Source: Falsiroseomonas stagni DSM 19981 (GTDB lineage Bacteria; Pseudomonadota; Alphaproteobacteria; Acetobacterales; Acetobacteraceae). Taken from it: DNA of 64,000 bases. The notes under the pieces were generated by a model that made no database searches, was not told where the DNA came from, and was given only the letters and a program-made list of their open reading frames with translations. The stretch is taken from the NCBI RefSeq assembly GCF_900114315.1, contig NZ_FOSQ01000004.1, positions 317,197-381,196 of the forward strand. The letters run 5' to 3'. This document shows, piece by piece, positions 45,486-54,391 of this stretch (the first letter of the stretch is position 1; each line of letters starts with the position of its first letter). The translations under genes and the position numbers were made by a program.

Positions 45486-46165
45486 GCGAGCGGTTCAGGG
45501 TTCTCTTCGTCATCTATCCCGGTATGACGCAGCTGGACTTCACCGGGCCGCACCAGTTCCTGAGCCGCCTGCCGGGGGGCGAGGTGCTGGTGGCGAGCCC
45601 GGCGGGCGGGGCGGTGCCGGCGGACGGGCTGGTCTTCGGGGATACGCTGGCCATCGCCGCCGTCGATCGCTGCGACCTGATCTGCATCCCGGGCGGGCCC
45701 GGCGCCACGGTGGTGGCGCAGGACCAGGATTTCATCGCGGAAGTGCGGCGCCTGGCGGCGGGGGCGCGCTACGTCACCTCCGTCTGCACGGGCGCCTTCG
45801 TGCTGGGGGCGGCGGGGCTGCTGAAGGGCAAGCGCGCCACTACGCACTGGGCCTGGCATGACCTGCTGCCGCTGTTCGGCGCGATCCCGGTGGCGGAGCG
45901 CGTGGTGCGGGACGGCAATGTGATCACCGGCGGCGGCGTGACGGCGGGGATCGATTTCGCGCTGACGGTGCTGGCGGAGATCGCGGGGGAGGAAGCGGCG
46001 CAGGCCGTGCAGCTGGGCCTGGAATACGCGCCAGCGCCGCCCTTCGAGGCCGGGAGTGCCGCGACCGCACCGCCAGGGGTGCTGACGCGGGTGCAGGCGG
46101 TGAATGCACGGATGGCGCCGAAGCGCCGGGCGGAAGCGGAAGAGGCCGCCGCCCGGCTGGGGTAA
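45482..46165 (+). CDS. DJ-1/PfpI family protein (isonitrile hydratase-like)
   Basis: A 227-residue class I glutamine-amidotransferase-like fold. The nucleophile elbow Cys is in VCTGAFVLG, preceded by IPGGPGAT; the following KGKRATTHWAWHDLL and GGGVTAGIDFAL are typical of the isonitrile hydratase/AraC-sensor subgroup. No DNA-binding domain is attached. It is the last of three overlapping genes (VOC-DUF2891-DJ-1) that probably act on one reactive metabolite. Confidence 0.87.
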   Translation: MSERFRVLFVIYPGMTQLDFTGPHQFLSRLPGGEVLVASPAGGAVPADGLVFGDTLAIAAVDRCDLICIPGGPGATVVAQDQDFIAEVRRLAAGARYVTSVCTGAFVLGAAGLLKGKRATTHWAWHDLLPLFGAIPVAERVVRDGNVITGGGVTAGIDFALTVLAEIAGEEAAQAVQLGLEYAPAPPFEAGSAATAPPGVLTRVQAVNARMAPKRRAEAEEAAARLG

Positions 46166-46204
46166 CCCTGCCCCGCCTGAGGCCGATGGCGGCGGAGGGA
46201 AGCG

Positions 46205-49144
46205 CTACCAGACGACGAGGAACTGCGGCACCGACCGGAACTGGAGGATCAGGTCCGCCACCGCGTCGCCATCCAGGTCCAGGCTCCAGGTCGGGGAGTC
46301 GAGAGGGGCGACGGCCTGGCCGGCTACACCGGTCAGGGCATCGACCTCCCTGAAGTCGTCGTCCTCAGCGGTCAGGGGGTTGGCGTCGATGCCGTCGAGG
46401 TGGAGCACGTCGCCATAGCTGTCGGTCGCGTCCAGCAGGATGGTTGCGGCCGAGGGCGCCAGCGGATCCCAGACGAAGTCGATGGTGTAGTTGTTGAAGC
46501 CGTCGCCGCCATCCAGCGTGTCGCCCGCGCCGCCCACCAGCGTGTCGTTGCCGTCCCCCGCCACCAGCAGGTCGGCGCCCTCGCCGCCGACCAGGCTGTT
46601 GTTCCCCGCCTGGTCGGACAGGGTATCGTCGCCGGCATCGCCGGAGAGCGTGTCGGCGCCGGTGCCGCCGACCAGTGAATCGGCATCGTCGCCGCCCGCG
46701 AAATCCGCCTTGCCGGTCCCGGCGGCCAGGGTGTCCGAACCCTCCTGCCCCCGGATTGTCGCGGCCTGTGCCCCGAGCAGGACGCGGTCCGCCTGGGAGG
46801 ACAGCGTGGCGTCCACCAATTCGATCCCGAGGATGCGGCCGTTGGTGCCATCGACCTGGAAGGCGCCGCTGGGCTGGCGGAGATCCATGCGGACCGGGCC
46901 GGGCATGGATTCCAGCACCAGCATGTCCTCTTCAGCACCCCCATCGACGCGGGAGGCGCCGTTGCGCAGGATGATGAAGTCCGACCCCCCCCCGCCCGCC
47001 AGGCTGTCCCAGCCGCTGCTTCCCAGCAGCGTATCGGCATCCGCGCCGCCGAAGACAGTGTCGTTGCCCTCGGCGCCCGCCAGGCTGTCCTCGCCCGCGC
47101 CGCCATCGACCCGGTCACTGCCGTAGGAGCCATCGATGGTGTCGCCGCCACCCTCGCCGCGCAGGGAATCATCGCCATCGTCGCCGAGGATGGTGTCCCC
47201 GCCATCGCCCCCCGCGATGGTGTCGTGGCCGTCCTGGCCGGAGAGCGTATCGGCGCCCGTGCCACCGCCCAGGGAATCCTCGAGGTCGCCGCCCCAGATC
47301 TCCACCGCGACGCTGCCACCGATGATGGTATCCGAACCCTCCTGCCCCCAGACCGTGGCGGCCTGGTCGCCCAGCAGCAGGCGGTCATCGCCGGTTGAGA
47401 GGGTGGCGATGATCGTCTCGATCCCCAGGATGCGGCCATTGATGCCGTCCACCTGGAAGGCGCCGCTGGCCTGGCGGAGATCGGCGCGGGTGGTCGCATC
47501 ACCCATCTCCAGCACCAGGACATCGTCGCCGTCGCCACCATCGACCCGGGCGGCGAACCCGTGCACTTCGACGGTGTCGGCGCCTTCCCCGCCTATCGCC
47601 GTATCGACACCGCCCACCAGCGCGGGGGCGCCTTCATAGTAGAAGCCGATCTCCGCATCGACGATGATGAGGTCGTCGCCGGCGCCGCCGATCACGCGGT
47701 CTGCGCCATCACCGCCGATCAGCGTGTCGGCACCTTGCCCGCCATCCAGCCGGTCGGTACCGAGTTCGCCGTGCAGCTCGTCCGCATCATCGCTACCCTT
47801 CAGCGTATCGGCGCCCTCGAAGCCGAAGATCGTGTCGGACCCGGCATCGCCCGCGAGGCTGTCCCCGGCACCGCCGCCCTGCAGCCAGTCATCGCCACCA
47901 CGCGCTGCGGCGTCCTGGCGCAGGTCCGAGCCAGAGCCGAACAGCGTGTCGCCGCCGGCTCCACCGATCAGAGTATCGGACCCGTTGCGCGTCGTGATCG
48001 AGAGGCCGATGTCCCCCAGCCGCACCAGGTCGTTGCCGTCGCTGGTGCGGATGAGGAAATCCTCGAAGCCGCGGATCACGCCGGCCACGCCACCGGCGAC
48101 GTAGGTGCCGCCGCCTGTCGTTGCGATGGAGCGCAGGTCCAGCACCACGCCGCCGGTCACGCGGCGCATGTCGAAATCAAGCGTGTCCGTGCCCGCGCCG
48201 CCATCGATGTAGCCGACGAAGTTGCGGATCTGGAAGCTGTCATCGCCATCCTCGCCCCGCGCGGTCGCGGTGCTGGCGCTGGCGACGGTGCTGTTGCCGA
48301 GCAGGAAGCGATCATTGCCGAGGCCGCCGCGCAGCAGATCGGCGCTGCCCGCGATGGTTTCCCCGGCCTCCGTCAGCGTATCGTTGCCCTCATAGGCCAG
48401 CAGCGTGTCGCTGCCGGCGCCGCCCGCCATGCTGTCATTCCAGCCGATGCCGGCGGCGGTGTCCCGGCCGCCCTTGATGAGGTCGTCACCCTCCTGCCCG
48501 AGGATGGCCGTTCCGGCCGTGTCGCCCGTCAGGATGGTGTCGGCGCCCTGGCCCGCCTGGATGGTCAGGATGCCTTCGAAGTTGACGAAGGTGCTGGTGA
48601 CGCCTCGCTGCCGGATGATGCCGGTACCGCCTTGCCAGGCATGCCGCAGGTCGATCCAGACATCGTCCAGGACGCCGGGGAACAGGATATGGACGAGGTC
48701 GAACCCGACGCCCCCATCGGCCTCGACCTGCGTGATCGGGTTCCAGCCATCGGCGGTGGAGAGGACGGATTGGAGGAGGATGCGGTCATCCCCCTCCCCG
48801 CCCATCAGCGTGTCCCGGCCCGCGCTGCCCTGGCCGCCGGGTTCGTGCCGGGCCTCCAGGATGTCATTGCCGAGGCCGCCGATCAGGCTGTCGCTGCCCC
48901 ATTCGCCGCGCAGGACGTCGCCGCCGTCACCGCCATCCAGCGTGTCATCGCCCGCATTGCCCGAGATGATGCCGATGCGGTGGTCGCCGGCGATGTTGTC
49001 GCGGCCGTCGCCACCCTCGATCGAATCATTGCCGCCATAGCCGCTGAGAAGGTCGTTGCCCTCGCCCCCCTGGATGAGGTCACCCTCCGGATTTCCGATG
49101 ATGTTGTCGTCGCCGGGCGTTCCGGCAATCAGCGTCAGGGACAT
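46205..49144 (-). CDS. RTX calcium-binding repeat protein 2 (979 aa)
   Basis: Start ATG 49144 (GGAG about 10 bp upstream; a TTG at 49162 is less likely). The protein opens directly with RTX turns (AGTPGDDNIIG) and has no signal peptide, consistent with type I export. RTX blocks alternate with beta-rich inserts. One insert of the form DLRQxSGAFQVDGxNGRILGI occurs twice, 199 codons apart; related inserts lie nearer the N-terminus. The C-terminal about 90 residues are non-repetitive (LDATDSYGDVLHLDGI...LILQFRSVPQFLVVW). This architecture differs from RTX protein 1, so the two are not recent copies. Confidence 0.88.
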   Translation of the reverse strand: MSLTLIAGTPGDDNIIGNPEGDLIQGGEGNDLLSGYGGNDSIEGGDGRDNIAGDHRIGIISGNAGDDTLDGGDGGDVLRGEWGSDSLIGGLGNDILEARHEPGGQGSAGRDTLMGGEGDDRILLQSVLSTADGWNPITQVEADGGVGFDLVHILFPGVLDDVWIDLRHAWQGGTGIIRQRGVTSTFVNFEGILTIQAGQGADTILTGDTAGTAILGQEGDDLIKGGRDTAAGIGWNDSMAGGAGSDTLLAYEGNDTLTEAGETIAGSADLLRGGLGNDRFLLGNSTVASASTATARGEDGDDSFQIRNFVGYIDGGAGTDTLDFDMRRVTGGVVLDLRSIATTGGGTYVAGGVAGVIRGFEDFLIRTSDGNDLVRLGDIGLSITTRNGSDTLIGGAGGDTLFGSGSDLRQDAAARGGDDWLQGGGAGDSLAGDAGSDTIFGFEGADTLKGSDDADELHGELGTDRLDGGQGADTLIGGDGADRVIGGAGDDLIIVDAEIGFYYEGAPALVGGVDTAIGGEGADTVEVHGFAARVDGGDGDDVLVLEMGDATTRADLRQASGAFQVDGINGRILGIETIIATLSTGDDRLLLGDQAATVWGQEGSDTIIGGSVAVEIWGGDLEDSLGGGTGADTLSGQDGHDTIAGGDGGDTILGDDGDDSLRGEGGGDTIDGSYGSDRVDGGAGEDSLAGAEGNDTVFGGADADTLLGSSGWDSLAGGGGSDFIILRNGASRVDGGAEEDMLVLESMPGPVRMDLRQPSGAFQVDGTNGRILGIELVDATLSSQADRVLLGAQAATIRGQEGSDTLAAGTGKADFAGGDDADSLVGGTGADTLSGDAGDDTLSDQAGNNSLVGGEGADLLVAGDGNDTLVGGAGDTLDGGDGFNNYTIDFVWDPLAPSAATILLDATDSYGDVLHLDGIDANPLTAEDDDFREVDALTGVAGQAVAPLDSPTWSLDLDGDAVADLILQFRSVPQFLVVW

Positions 49145-49265
49145 TGGCGAGGCACTCCGCAAGGCGCGCGGAGCGGATCATGGATGGGGGGGATGTAACA
49201 ATCCGGTGGGCGGTGCCCTACGTAAAATTAACTTTGTTCTGAGGCCGATGGAGCGGGTGTGAACA

Positions 49266-49286
49266 GGGGGGGGCGTTTCCCCCCCC
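49266..49286 (-). terminator. G8/C8 hairpin just past the GAF gene stop
   Basis: Eight G, the loop CGTTT, and eight C form a perfect hairpin 10 bp beyond the stop codon of the last gene of the Liv operon. It lacks a clear T-run, so terminator function is inferred from position and stem strength. Confidence 0.5.
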
Positions 49287-49296
49287 GCCAATCGTC

Positions 49297-49803
49297 TCAG
49301 CCTTCCGCAATAACCTTCAGCACGCCCGGCACGGCGAGTGCGGCGAAATGCTGCGCCAGTGCCACCTGGCCACGGCCGTACCAGCCGCGTTCATGCAGCA
49401 GGTTGATGGTGCCGATGCTGGTGCCGTTCCAGCGGACGGGCACGTTCAGCACGCTCTCGCAGCCCAGGCTGCGGATGAGTTCGTGGTCGTAGAAGACATC
49501 GCTGATGTCGGCGTAGTTGTAGCCGATATAGGGCACGCCCTCCCCCAGCACCGTGTTGAACCAATGCGTCGGGTTGATCGGCTTGCGGCCACCGATGGGG
49601 TAGGAATCCGGCATGTTGGAGTAGTAGCGCTGGCTCTCCTTCGCGCCGGGATGGATGACCAGGATGGTGAAGAGCTTGTGGCCGATGGTGGCACCCATCG
49701 CCTGGTCCAGCGCCGCGAACAGCGCCTGGGGCTGGCCGGGGGCCGCTGTCGCGGCGACGACGGAAGCGAGGGCGCCCATGGCGGTGGGGGTGGCGTCGGT
49801 CAT
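49297..49803 (-). CDS. GAF domain-containing protein, last gene of Liv operon
   Basis: A 168-residue single GAF domain (about residues 20-165; core VLNVPVRWNGTSIGTINLLHERG) with no output domain. It overlaps livM by 4 bp and is therefore translated with the transporter. GAF domains bind small ligands; a regulator or ligand-sensing accessory of the importer is an inference. The motif NVPV..G..IGT..L in the last strands is like single-domain free-Met-sulfoxide-reductase-type GAFs, but the catalytic Cys set is not evident. Confidence 0.8.
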   Translation of the reverse strand: MTDATPTAMGALASVVAATAAPGQPQALFAALDQAMGATIGHKLFTILVIHPGAKESQRYYSNMPDSYPIGGRKPINPTHWFNTVLGEGVPYIGYNYADISDVFYDHELIRSLGCESVLNVPVRWNGTSIGTINLLHERGWYGRGQVALAQHFAALAVPGVLKVIAEG

Positions 49804-50696
49804 GCCTTGGTTCTCGTTTTCTCGGGGATCAGTCCCTGCGGCCGGAAGCGCAGCAGCAGGATCAGGGTCAGCGCGATGGCGCCTTCCCGCAAGGCGGCCT
49901 TCTGCACGGGCGTCACGCCCGGGATCTCGGCCGCGATGAAGCGCGTACCCTCGATGAGGGTGATGAGGAAGATGGCGCCCACGATGGCGCCGCGCATGGA
50001 ACCGACGCCGCCTGCGGTCAGCGCCAGCACGATGTAGATCGTCAGCAGCGGCGCGAAGCTCTCCGGCGCGATGAAGGCGTTGTAGTGGGCATAGAGCGCG
50101 CCGGCCGCGCCGAGCACCGCCGCGCCGGTGACGAAGGCGCGGACCTTGAACCAGAGCACCGGCTTGCCGGCGACGGCGGCGATATCCTCATCCTCCCGGA
50201 TCGCGCGCAGCACGCGGCCGAAGGGGGAATGGGAGGCGCGGGAGAGGAAGTAGAAGCCGACCGCGACGGCGGTCCAGACGATGCCGAGGAAGATCAGGTT
50301 GAATTGCTGCGGGGAGACGTAGCCGCGCCAGGGGCCGGGGATGCCGCTGATGCCATCCGTGCCGTTGGTCAGCCAGATCTCGTTGGAGGCGACCAGGCGG
50401 ATGACCTCCGCGAAGCCGAGCGTCACGATGGCGAGGTAGTCGCCCCGCAGCCGCGCGACGATCAACGCCATGATGCCGCCGGCGATGGCGGCGATGGTGG
50501 CGCCGGACAGCCAGCCCAGCGGCATGGGCAGCCCGGCCTTGGTGGTCAGCAGGGCGGAGGCATAGGCGCCAAGCCCGAAGAACCCGACGAGGCCGAGATT
50601 GACCATGCCGGTCAGGCCCCAGATCACGTTCAGCCCCAGCGCCATCAGCGCATAGAAGCCGGCGAAGACCAGCATGGCGACGAGGTAGGCTTCCAT
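49800..50696 (-). CDS. branched-chain amino acid-type ABC transporter permease (LivM-like)
   Basis: A 298-residue membrane protein with about nine hydrophobic segments. Conserved parts: NLGLVGFFGLGAYASALL near the N-terminus and the EAA-like loop with SPFGRVLRAIREDEDIAAVAGKP. The C-terminal LRFRPQGLIPEKT is typical of LivM. One-base overlap with the livH-like gene. Substrate may be an amino acid, amide or aromatic acid; not determinable. Confidence 0.92.
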   Translation of the reverse strand: MEAYLVAMLVFAGFYALMALGLNVIWGLTGMVNLGLVGFFGLGAYASALLTTKAGLPMPLGWLSGATIAAIAGGIMALIVARLRGDYLAIVTLGFAEVIRLVASNEIWLTNGTDGISGIPGPWRGYVSPQQFNLIFLGIVWTAVAVGFYFLSRASHSPFGRVLRAIREDEDIAAVAGKPVLWFKVRAFVTGAAVLGAAGALYAHYNAFIAPESFAPLLTIYIVLALTAGGVGSMRGAIVGAIFLITLIEGTRFIAAEIPGVTPVQKAALREGAIALTLILLLRFRPQGLIPEKTRTKA

Positions 50697-51565
50697 CAGT
50701 TGCGCCCCCCGAGAAGCCCCTGCGGCCGGAAGGTCAGCACCAGCAGGATGGCAAGGAAGGCGGTGACGGTGCGGTAGGCCGGTTCCAGGATCACGCCGGC
50801 CAACTCCTCGCCCACGCCCACGACCATGGCACCCAGCGCCGCGCCGGGGATCGATCCCAATCCGCCAACCACCGCGGCGGCGAAGACGGAGAGCACGACC
50901 CGAAAACCGGTCAGCGGGTCGATCGAGGTGTCGATGCCGATCAGCATGCCGCCGACCCCCGCAAGCCCCGCGCCGATGAAGACGGCGATGCGGGCGATGC
51001 GGTTGGGATCGACGCCCTTGATGTCCGCCAGCACGGGATTGTCCGCCACCGCGCGCATGGCGCGGCCGAGGCGCGTGAAGGCGAGCAGCGCGAACAGGCT
51101 GCCGGCGGCGACGATGGCATAGCCCGTGTTCTGCAATTGCTGCGGGTTCACGCGGATGCCGTCGAAGCGCCAGTCCCGCAGGATTGCGAGGTCATAGCCC
51201 TTCAGGTCATTGCCGAAGAAGAAGCGGATGATGTTCTCCAGCAGGATGGTGATGGCGACGGAGGCGATGGCGACCGTCAGCGGGCCGGAGGGGCGGAGCG
51301 GCTTCAGGGCCACTTCCTCCGACAGCAGCCCGACAGCCGCCGCCGCCAGGAAGGCGATGGGCAGCGCGGCGATCACGGGCACGCCGAACTGCACATTCGC
51401 GACCCAGCCCGCGAAGGCGCCGAAGGTGCAGAAGCCCGCCACCGCGAAGTTGGGGTAGCGCAGCACCGCGAAGATGCAGTTGAACCCGATGGCGGGCAGC
51501 ATCAACACGCTGCCCGCCATCACGCCATTCAGAAGGACCTGGGCGAGGTCGCGCCAATCCTCCAT
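50696..51565 (-). CDS. branched-chain amino acid-type ABC transporter permease (LivH-like)
   Basis: A 289-residue permease with about eight TM segments, GRAMRAVADNPVLADIKGVDPNRI as the EAA loop and the C-terminal FRPQGLLGGRN. Pairs with the LivM-like subunit. Its start overlaps the last base of the receptor gene (51565), so translation is coupled. Confidence 0.92.
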   Translation of the reverse strand: MEDWRDLAQVLLNGVMAGSVLMLPAIGFNCIFAVLRYPNFAVAGFCTFGAFAGWVANVQFGVPVIAALPIAFLAAAAVGLLSEEVALKPLRPSGPLTVAIASVAITILLENIIRFFFGNDLKGYDLAILRDWRFDGIRVNPQQLQNTGYAIVAAGSLFALLAFTRLGRAMRAVADNPVLADIKGVDPNRIARIAVFIGAGLAGVGGMLIGIDTSIDPLTGFRVVLSVFAAAVVGGLGSIPGAALGAMVVGVGEELAGVILEPAYRTVTAFLAILLVLTFRPQGLLGGRN

Positions 51566-52770
51566 CAGACCAGTTCGAGCAGCCGGAAGCGCCCGTTCTC
51601 CGCGACCTCGTAGCGGAACTTCGTGCCCTGGATGTCGCCGCGATCGTCGAAGGAGACGGGGCCGGAAGCGCCCTCGAAATTCACGGCGCGGCCGGCGGCG
51701 ATCAGGCGGAGGCCGTCCGTCACGTTGTCGACCTTCTCGCCATCGCCCTGGCTGATCTTGCGGACATTGTCGCGGATGGCGGTGCCCGTCGCCTCACCCG
51801 CCTGGGCGGCGGCGAGGATCGCGAGCGTCGCGTGGTCGTTCGTCTGCGCGGAGTAGGGATCGACCTCCACATTGCCGAAGCGGTTCTTCAGGCGATTGAA
51901 GGCGCCGCTGTCGAGGTCCGGGCTCGGCTGGAAGGTGATGAGGCCGTTCGTCACCTCATTCGGCAGCGACTGGAAGGTGGTGGCGTTGGCGGCATAGGCG
52001 AAGGTGAAGCGGCGGCCCTCGAAGCCCGCGCGGAACAGCTCGCGCAGCAGGATCGTCACGTCGGGCAGGTAGCCGTTCAGCATGACGGTGTCGGAACGGC
52101 TGCGCATGATCTGATCCACCTCGGAGCGGAAGGCGGTCTTGTCACGCTCATAGACGATGTAGCCGGAGACGGCGCCGCCGCCGGCGCGGAACTTCTCGAC
52201 CATCACTTCCTGGCTGGACGCCGCGAAGGGGGATTGCGCGGCCAGGTGGAAGACGCGGCGGGCGCCCTTGGCCATCAAATAGTCGCAGGCCGTGCTGATC
52301 TGCAGGCGGCTATTGGGCTGGGTGCGGAAGATGTAGCCCTGGTGCGGCAGCAGGGTGATGCTGTCGGCGCCGGAGACGGTGAAGAGGCTGACCCGGTTCT
52401 CCCAGCACAGCGGCGCGACCGCGGTGGTGCTGGCGCTGGCCCAGGTGCCGATGATGCAGGCGGCGCGGTCCACATCGATCAGCTTGCGGGCGCCGCGGAC
52501 GGCGGCATCCGGGTTGGTCTGGTCGTCTTCGGCGACAACGCGGATCTGGCGGCCACGGATGCCGCCGGCGGCGTTCGCTTCCTCCACCACGCCCTGCACG
52601 GCGCGCAGCATGGCGGGGCCGTAGGGCCCGCCCGCGCCGGTCAGCGGCGGCAGCACGCCGAAGGTGATGGGCGCGCCTTGCGCGGCCAGCTTGCCGCCGA
52701 TGGCGAAGGAGGAGAGCGCACCGGCGGTGCCGAGGAGCGCCGCGCGGCGATTGAGGCTGAAGGTGGTCAT
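51565..52770 (-). CDS. ABC transporter substrate-binding protein (Leu/Ile/Val-type)
   Basis: A 401-residue periplasmic receptor of peripheral-binding-protein type I. The N-terminus has twin Arg (NRRAALLGTAGALSSFAIGG), a candidate Tat signal. The mature part starts TFGVLPPLTGAGGPYGP and continues with RQIRVVAEDDQTNPD and IIGTWASASTTAVAPL. It binds the substrate for the LivHMGF importer. ATG 52770 is chosen since the signal peptide begins there. Confidence 0.92.
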   Translation of the reverse strand: MTTFSLNRRAALLGTAGALSSFAIGGKLAAQGAPITFGVLPPLTGAGGPYGPAMLRAVQGVVEEANAAGGIRGRQIRVVAEDDQTNPDAAVRGARKLIDVDRAACIIGTWASASTTAVAPLCWENRVSLFTVSGADSITLLPHQGYIFRTQPNSRLQISTACDYLMAKGARRVFHLAAQSPFAASSQEVMVEKFRAGGGAVSGYIVYERDKTAFRSEVDQIMRSRSDTVMLNGYLPDVTILLRELFRAGFEGRRFTFAYAANATTFQSLPNEVTNGLITFQPSPDLDSGAFNRLKNRFGNVEVDPYSAQTNDHATLAILAAAQAGEATGTAIRDNVRKISQGDGEKVDNVTDGLRLIAAGRAVNFEGASGPVSFDDRGDIQGTKFRYEVAENGRFRLLELV

Positions 52771-52804
52771 CCCAGTCTTTCCCCTGTTGGTTCGTTGGAT
52801 TGGT

Positions 52805-53518
52805 TCAGCCGCCCAGGAACAGGCGGCGCACTTCCGGGTCCGCCGCCAAGGCCGCGGCTTCGCCCGTGCGGGCGACGCGGCCATCGACGAGGACGATGCC
52901 TTCCTCCGCGATGGCGAGAGCTTCCAGCGCGTTCTGCTCCACCATCAGGATGGCGGTGCCTTCCTGGTGGATGGCGGCGATGCCGTCGAAGAGGGATTCC
53001 GCCGCCTTCGGCGAAAGCCCTGCCGAGGGCTCGTCCAGCAGCAGCAGCTTCGGCTCCACCATCAGCGCCATGCCCATGGCCAGGATCTGGCGCTGGCCGC
53101 CGGACAGCGTCCGCGCGGCACGGCGGCGCTTTTCCGCCAGGATGGGGAAGCGGGTGAAGAGGCCCTCCACCCGGCGTGCGACCGTCGCGCGGGGCTCCAG
53201 GTAGCCGCCCATCTCCAGATTCTCCCGCACGGAGAGGCTGCCGAAGACGTTGGATTCCTGGGGGACGAAGGCGATGCCGCGCGCCGCGATGCCACGCGGC
53301 GGGAGGCCGGTCAGGACCTCCCCCGCCAGGCGGACCTGCCCGGCCTTGAGCTTAACGAGGCCGGCGATGGCCTTGAGGAAGGTGGATTTCCCCGCACCGT
53401 TCGGGCCGACGATGGCGGCCATGCGGTGCGCGGCCAGGGTGACGGTGATGCCCTTCAGGATCTCATCCGCCGCGCCATAGCCGCCGACGACGCCCTCGGC
53501 TTCCAGGAGCGCTGTCAC
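52805..53518 (-). CDS. ABC transporter ATP-binding protein (LivF-like)
   Basis: A 237-residue ATPase: Walker A GPNGAGKST, signature LSGGQRQ, Walker B LLLLDEPSAGLSP, H-loop not shown by name but in MVEQNA. Q-loop VPQESNVF. It overlaps the LivG-like gene by 4 bp. It energises uptake with LivG. Confidence 0.94.
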   Translation of the reverse strand: MTALLEAEGVVGGYGAADEILKGITVTLAAHRMAAIVGPNGAGKSTFLKAIAGLVKLKAGQVRLAGEVLTGLPPRGIAARGIAFVPQESNVFGSLSVRENLEMGGYLEPRATVARRVEGLFTRFPILAEKRRRAARTLSGGQRQILAMGMALMVEPKLLLLDEPSAGLSPKAAESLFDGIAAIHQEGTAILMVEQNALEALAIAEEGIVLVDGRVARTGEAAALAADPEVRRLFLGG

Positions 53519-54291
53519 GCGTGCACCGCCCGGCGGCCCATATAGGCTTCCTGCACGCGGGGGTCGTTGGCCACCTGGTCGAAGCTGCCTTCCATCAGGG
53601 GGCGGCCCTCCGCCATGACGATCACGGGGTCGCAGAGGCTGGCCACGAAATCCATGTGATGCTCGACGATCAGGACCGTCATGCCCTCATCCCTGAGATG
53701 CGCGATATGGGTCGCGATCTCGGCCGACAGGGTCGGGTTCACGCCGGCCACGGGTTCATCGAGGATCAGCAGCTTCGGGTCCGCCATAAGGGCGCGGCCG
53801 ATCTCCATCAGCTTCTTCTGGCCGCCGGAGAGCGCGGCGGCCGGGTTGTCCAGCACGCGGGCCAGGTTCAGGCGGCCGGCGATGGCGCGGGCCTTCTCCT
53901 TCAACGCCTCCTCCCGCCGCTTCTGGGCGGGGGTGGCGAGGAAGGAGGTCAGGACCGATTCGCCGGGCTGCGCCTGGCCGTAAAGAAGAAGATTCTCCAG
54001 CACGGTCAGGCGGGGGATGCCGCGGGCGATCTGGAAGCTGCGGACCAGGCCGGCGCCGGTGATGCGGTCCGGCCGCCAGCCCGTGATGTCCCGGCCATCG
54101 AATCGCACCGTGCCGGAATCCGGGCGGATGACGCCGGAGATGCACTGGAAGGCGGTGGATTTGCCGGCGCCGTTCGGGCCGATCAGGGCCGTCACTGTGC
54201 CGCGCCGGACCGTCAGGTCCAGCCCGGCCAGGGCCACCACGCCGCCGAAGCGGCGCGCCAGCCCGCGCACCTCAAGGATCGATCCCGTCAT
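53515..54291 (-). CDS. ABC transporter ATP-binding protein (LivG-like)
   Basis: A 258-residue ATPase: Walker A GPNGAGKST, signature ALSGGQKKLMEIGRAL, Walker B LLILDEPVAGVNP, H-loop VEHHMDF, and the LivG-specific extension between (LATPAQKRREEALKEKARAI). It is the first gene of the importer operon, so the operon promoter should lie in 54292-54391. Confidence 0.94.
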   Translation of the reverse strand: MTGSILEVRGLARRFGGVVALAGLDLTVRRGTVTALIGPNGAGKSTAFQCISGVIRPDSGTVRFDGRDITGWRPDRITGAGLVRSFQIARGIPRLTVLENLLLYGQAQPGESVLTSFLATPAQKRREEALKEKARAIAGRLNLARVLDNPAAALSGGQKKLMEIGRALMADPKLLILDEPVAGVNPTLSAEIATHIAHLRDEGMTVLIVEHHMDFVASLCDPVIVMAEGRPLMEGSFDQVANDPRVQEAYMGRRAVHA

Positions 54292-54391
54292 GGCCGCGGA
54301 CGCTACACGGCCGGTTTACAAACAGAAAGCGGGTCATTTACGCGCGATGCTGCGGCGCGGCATCATGGGGCGACCGATGCAGGAGACGCCC

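Noticed and set aside
47561..49198. Long plus-strand frame across RTX gene 2
   Set aside because: Same cause: the complement of GGxGxD repeats stays open. No independent start signal.
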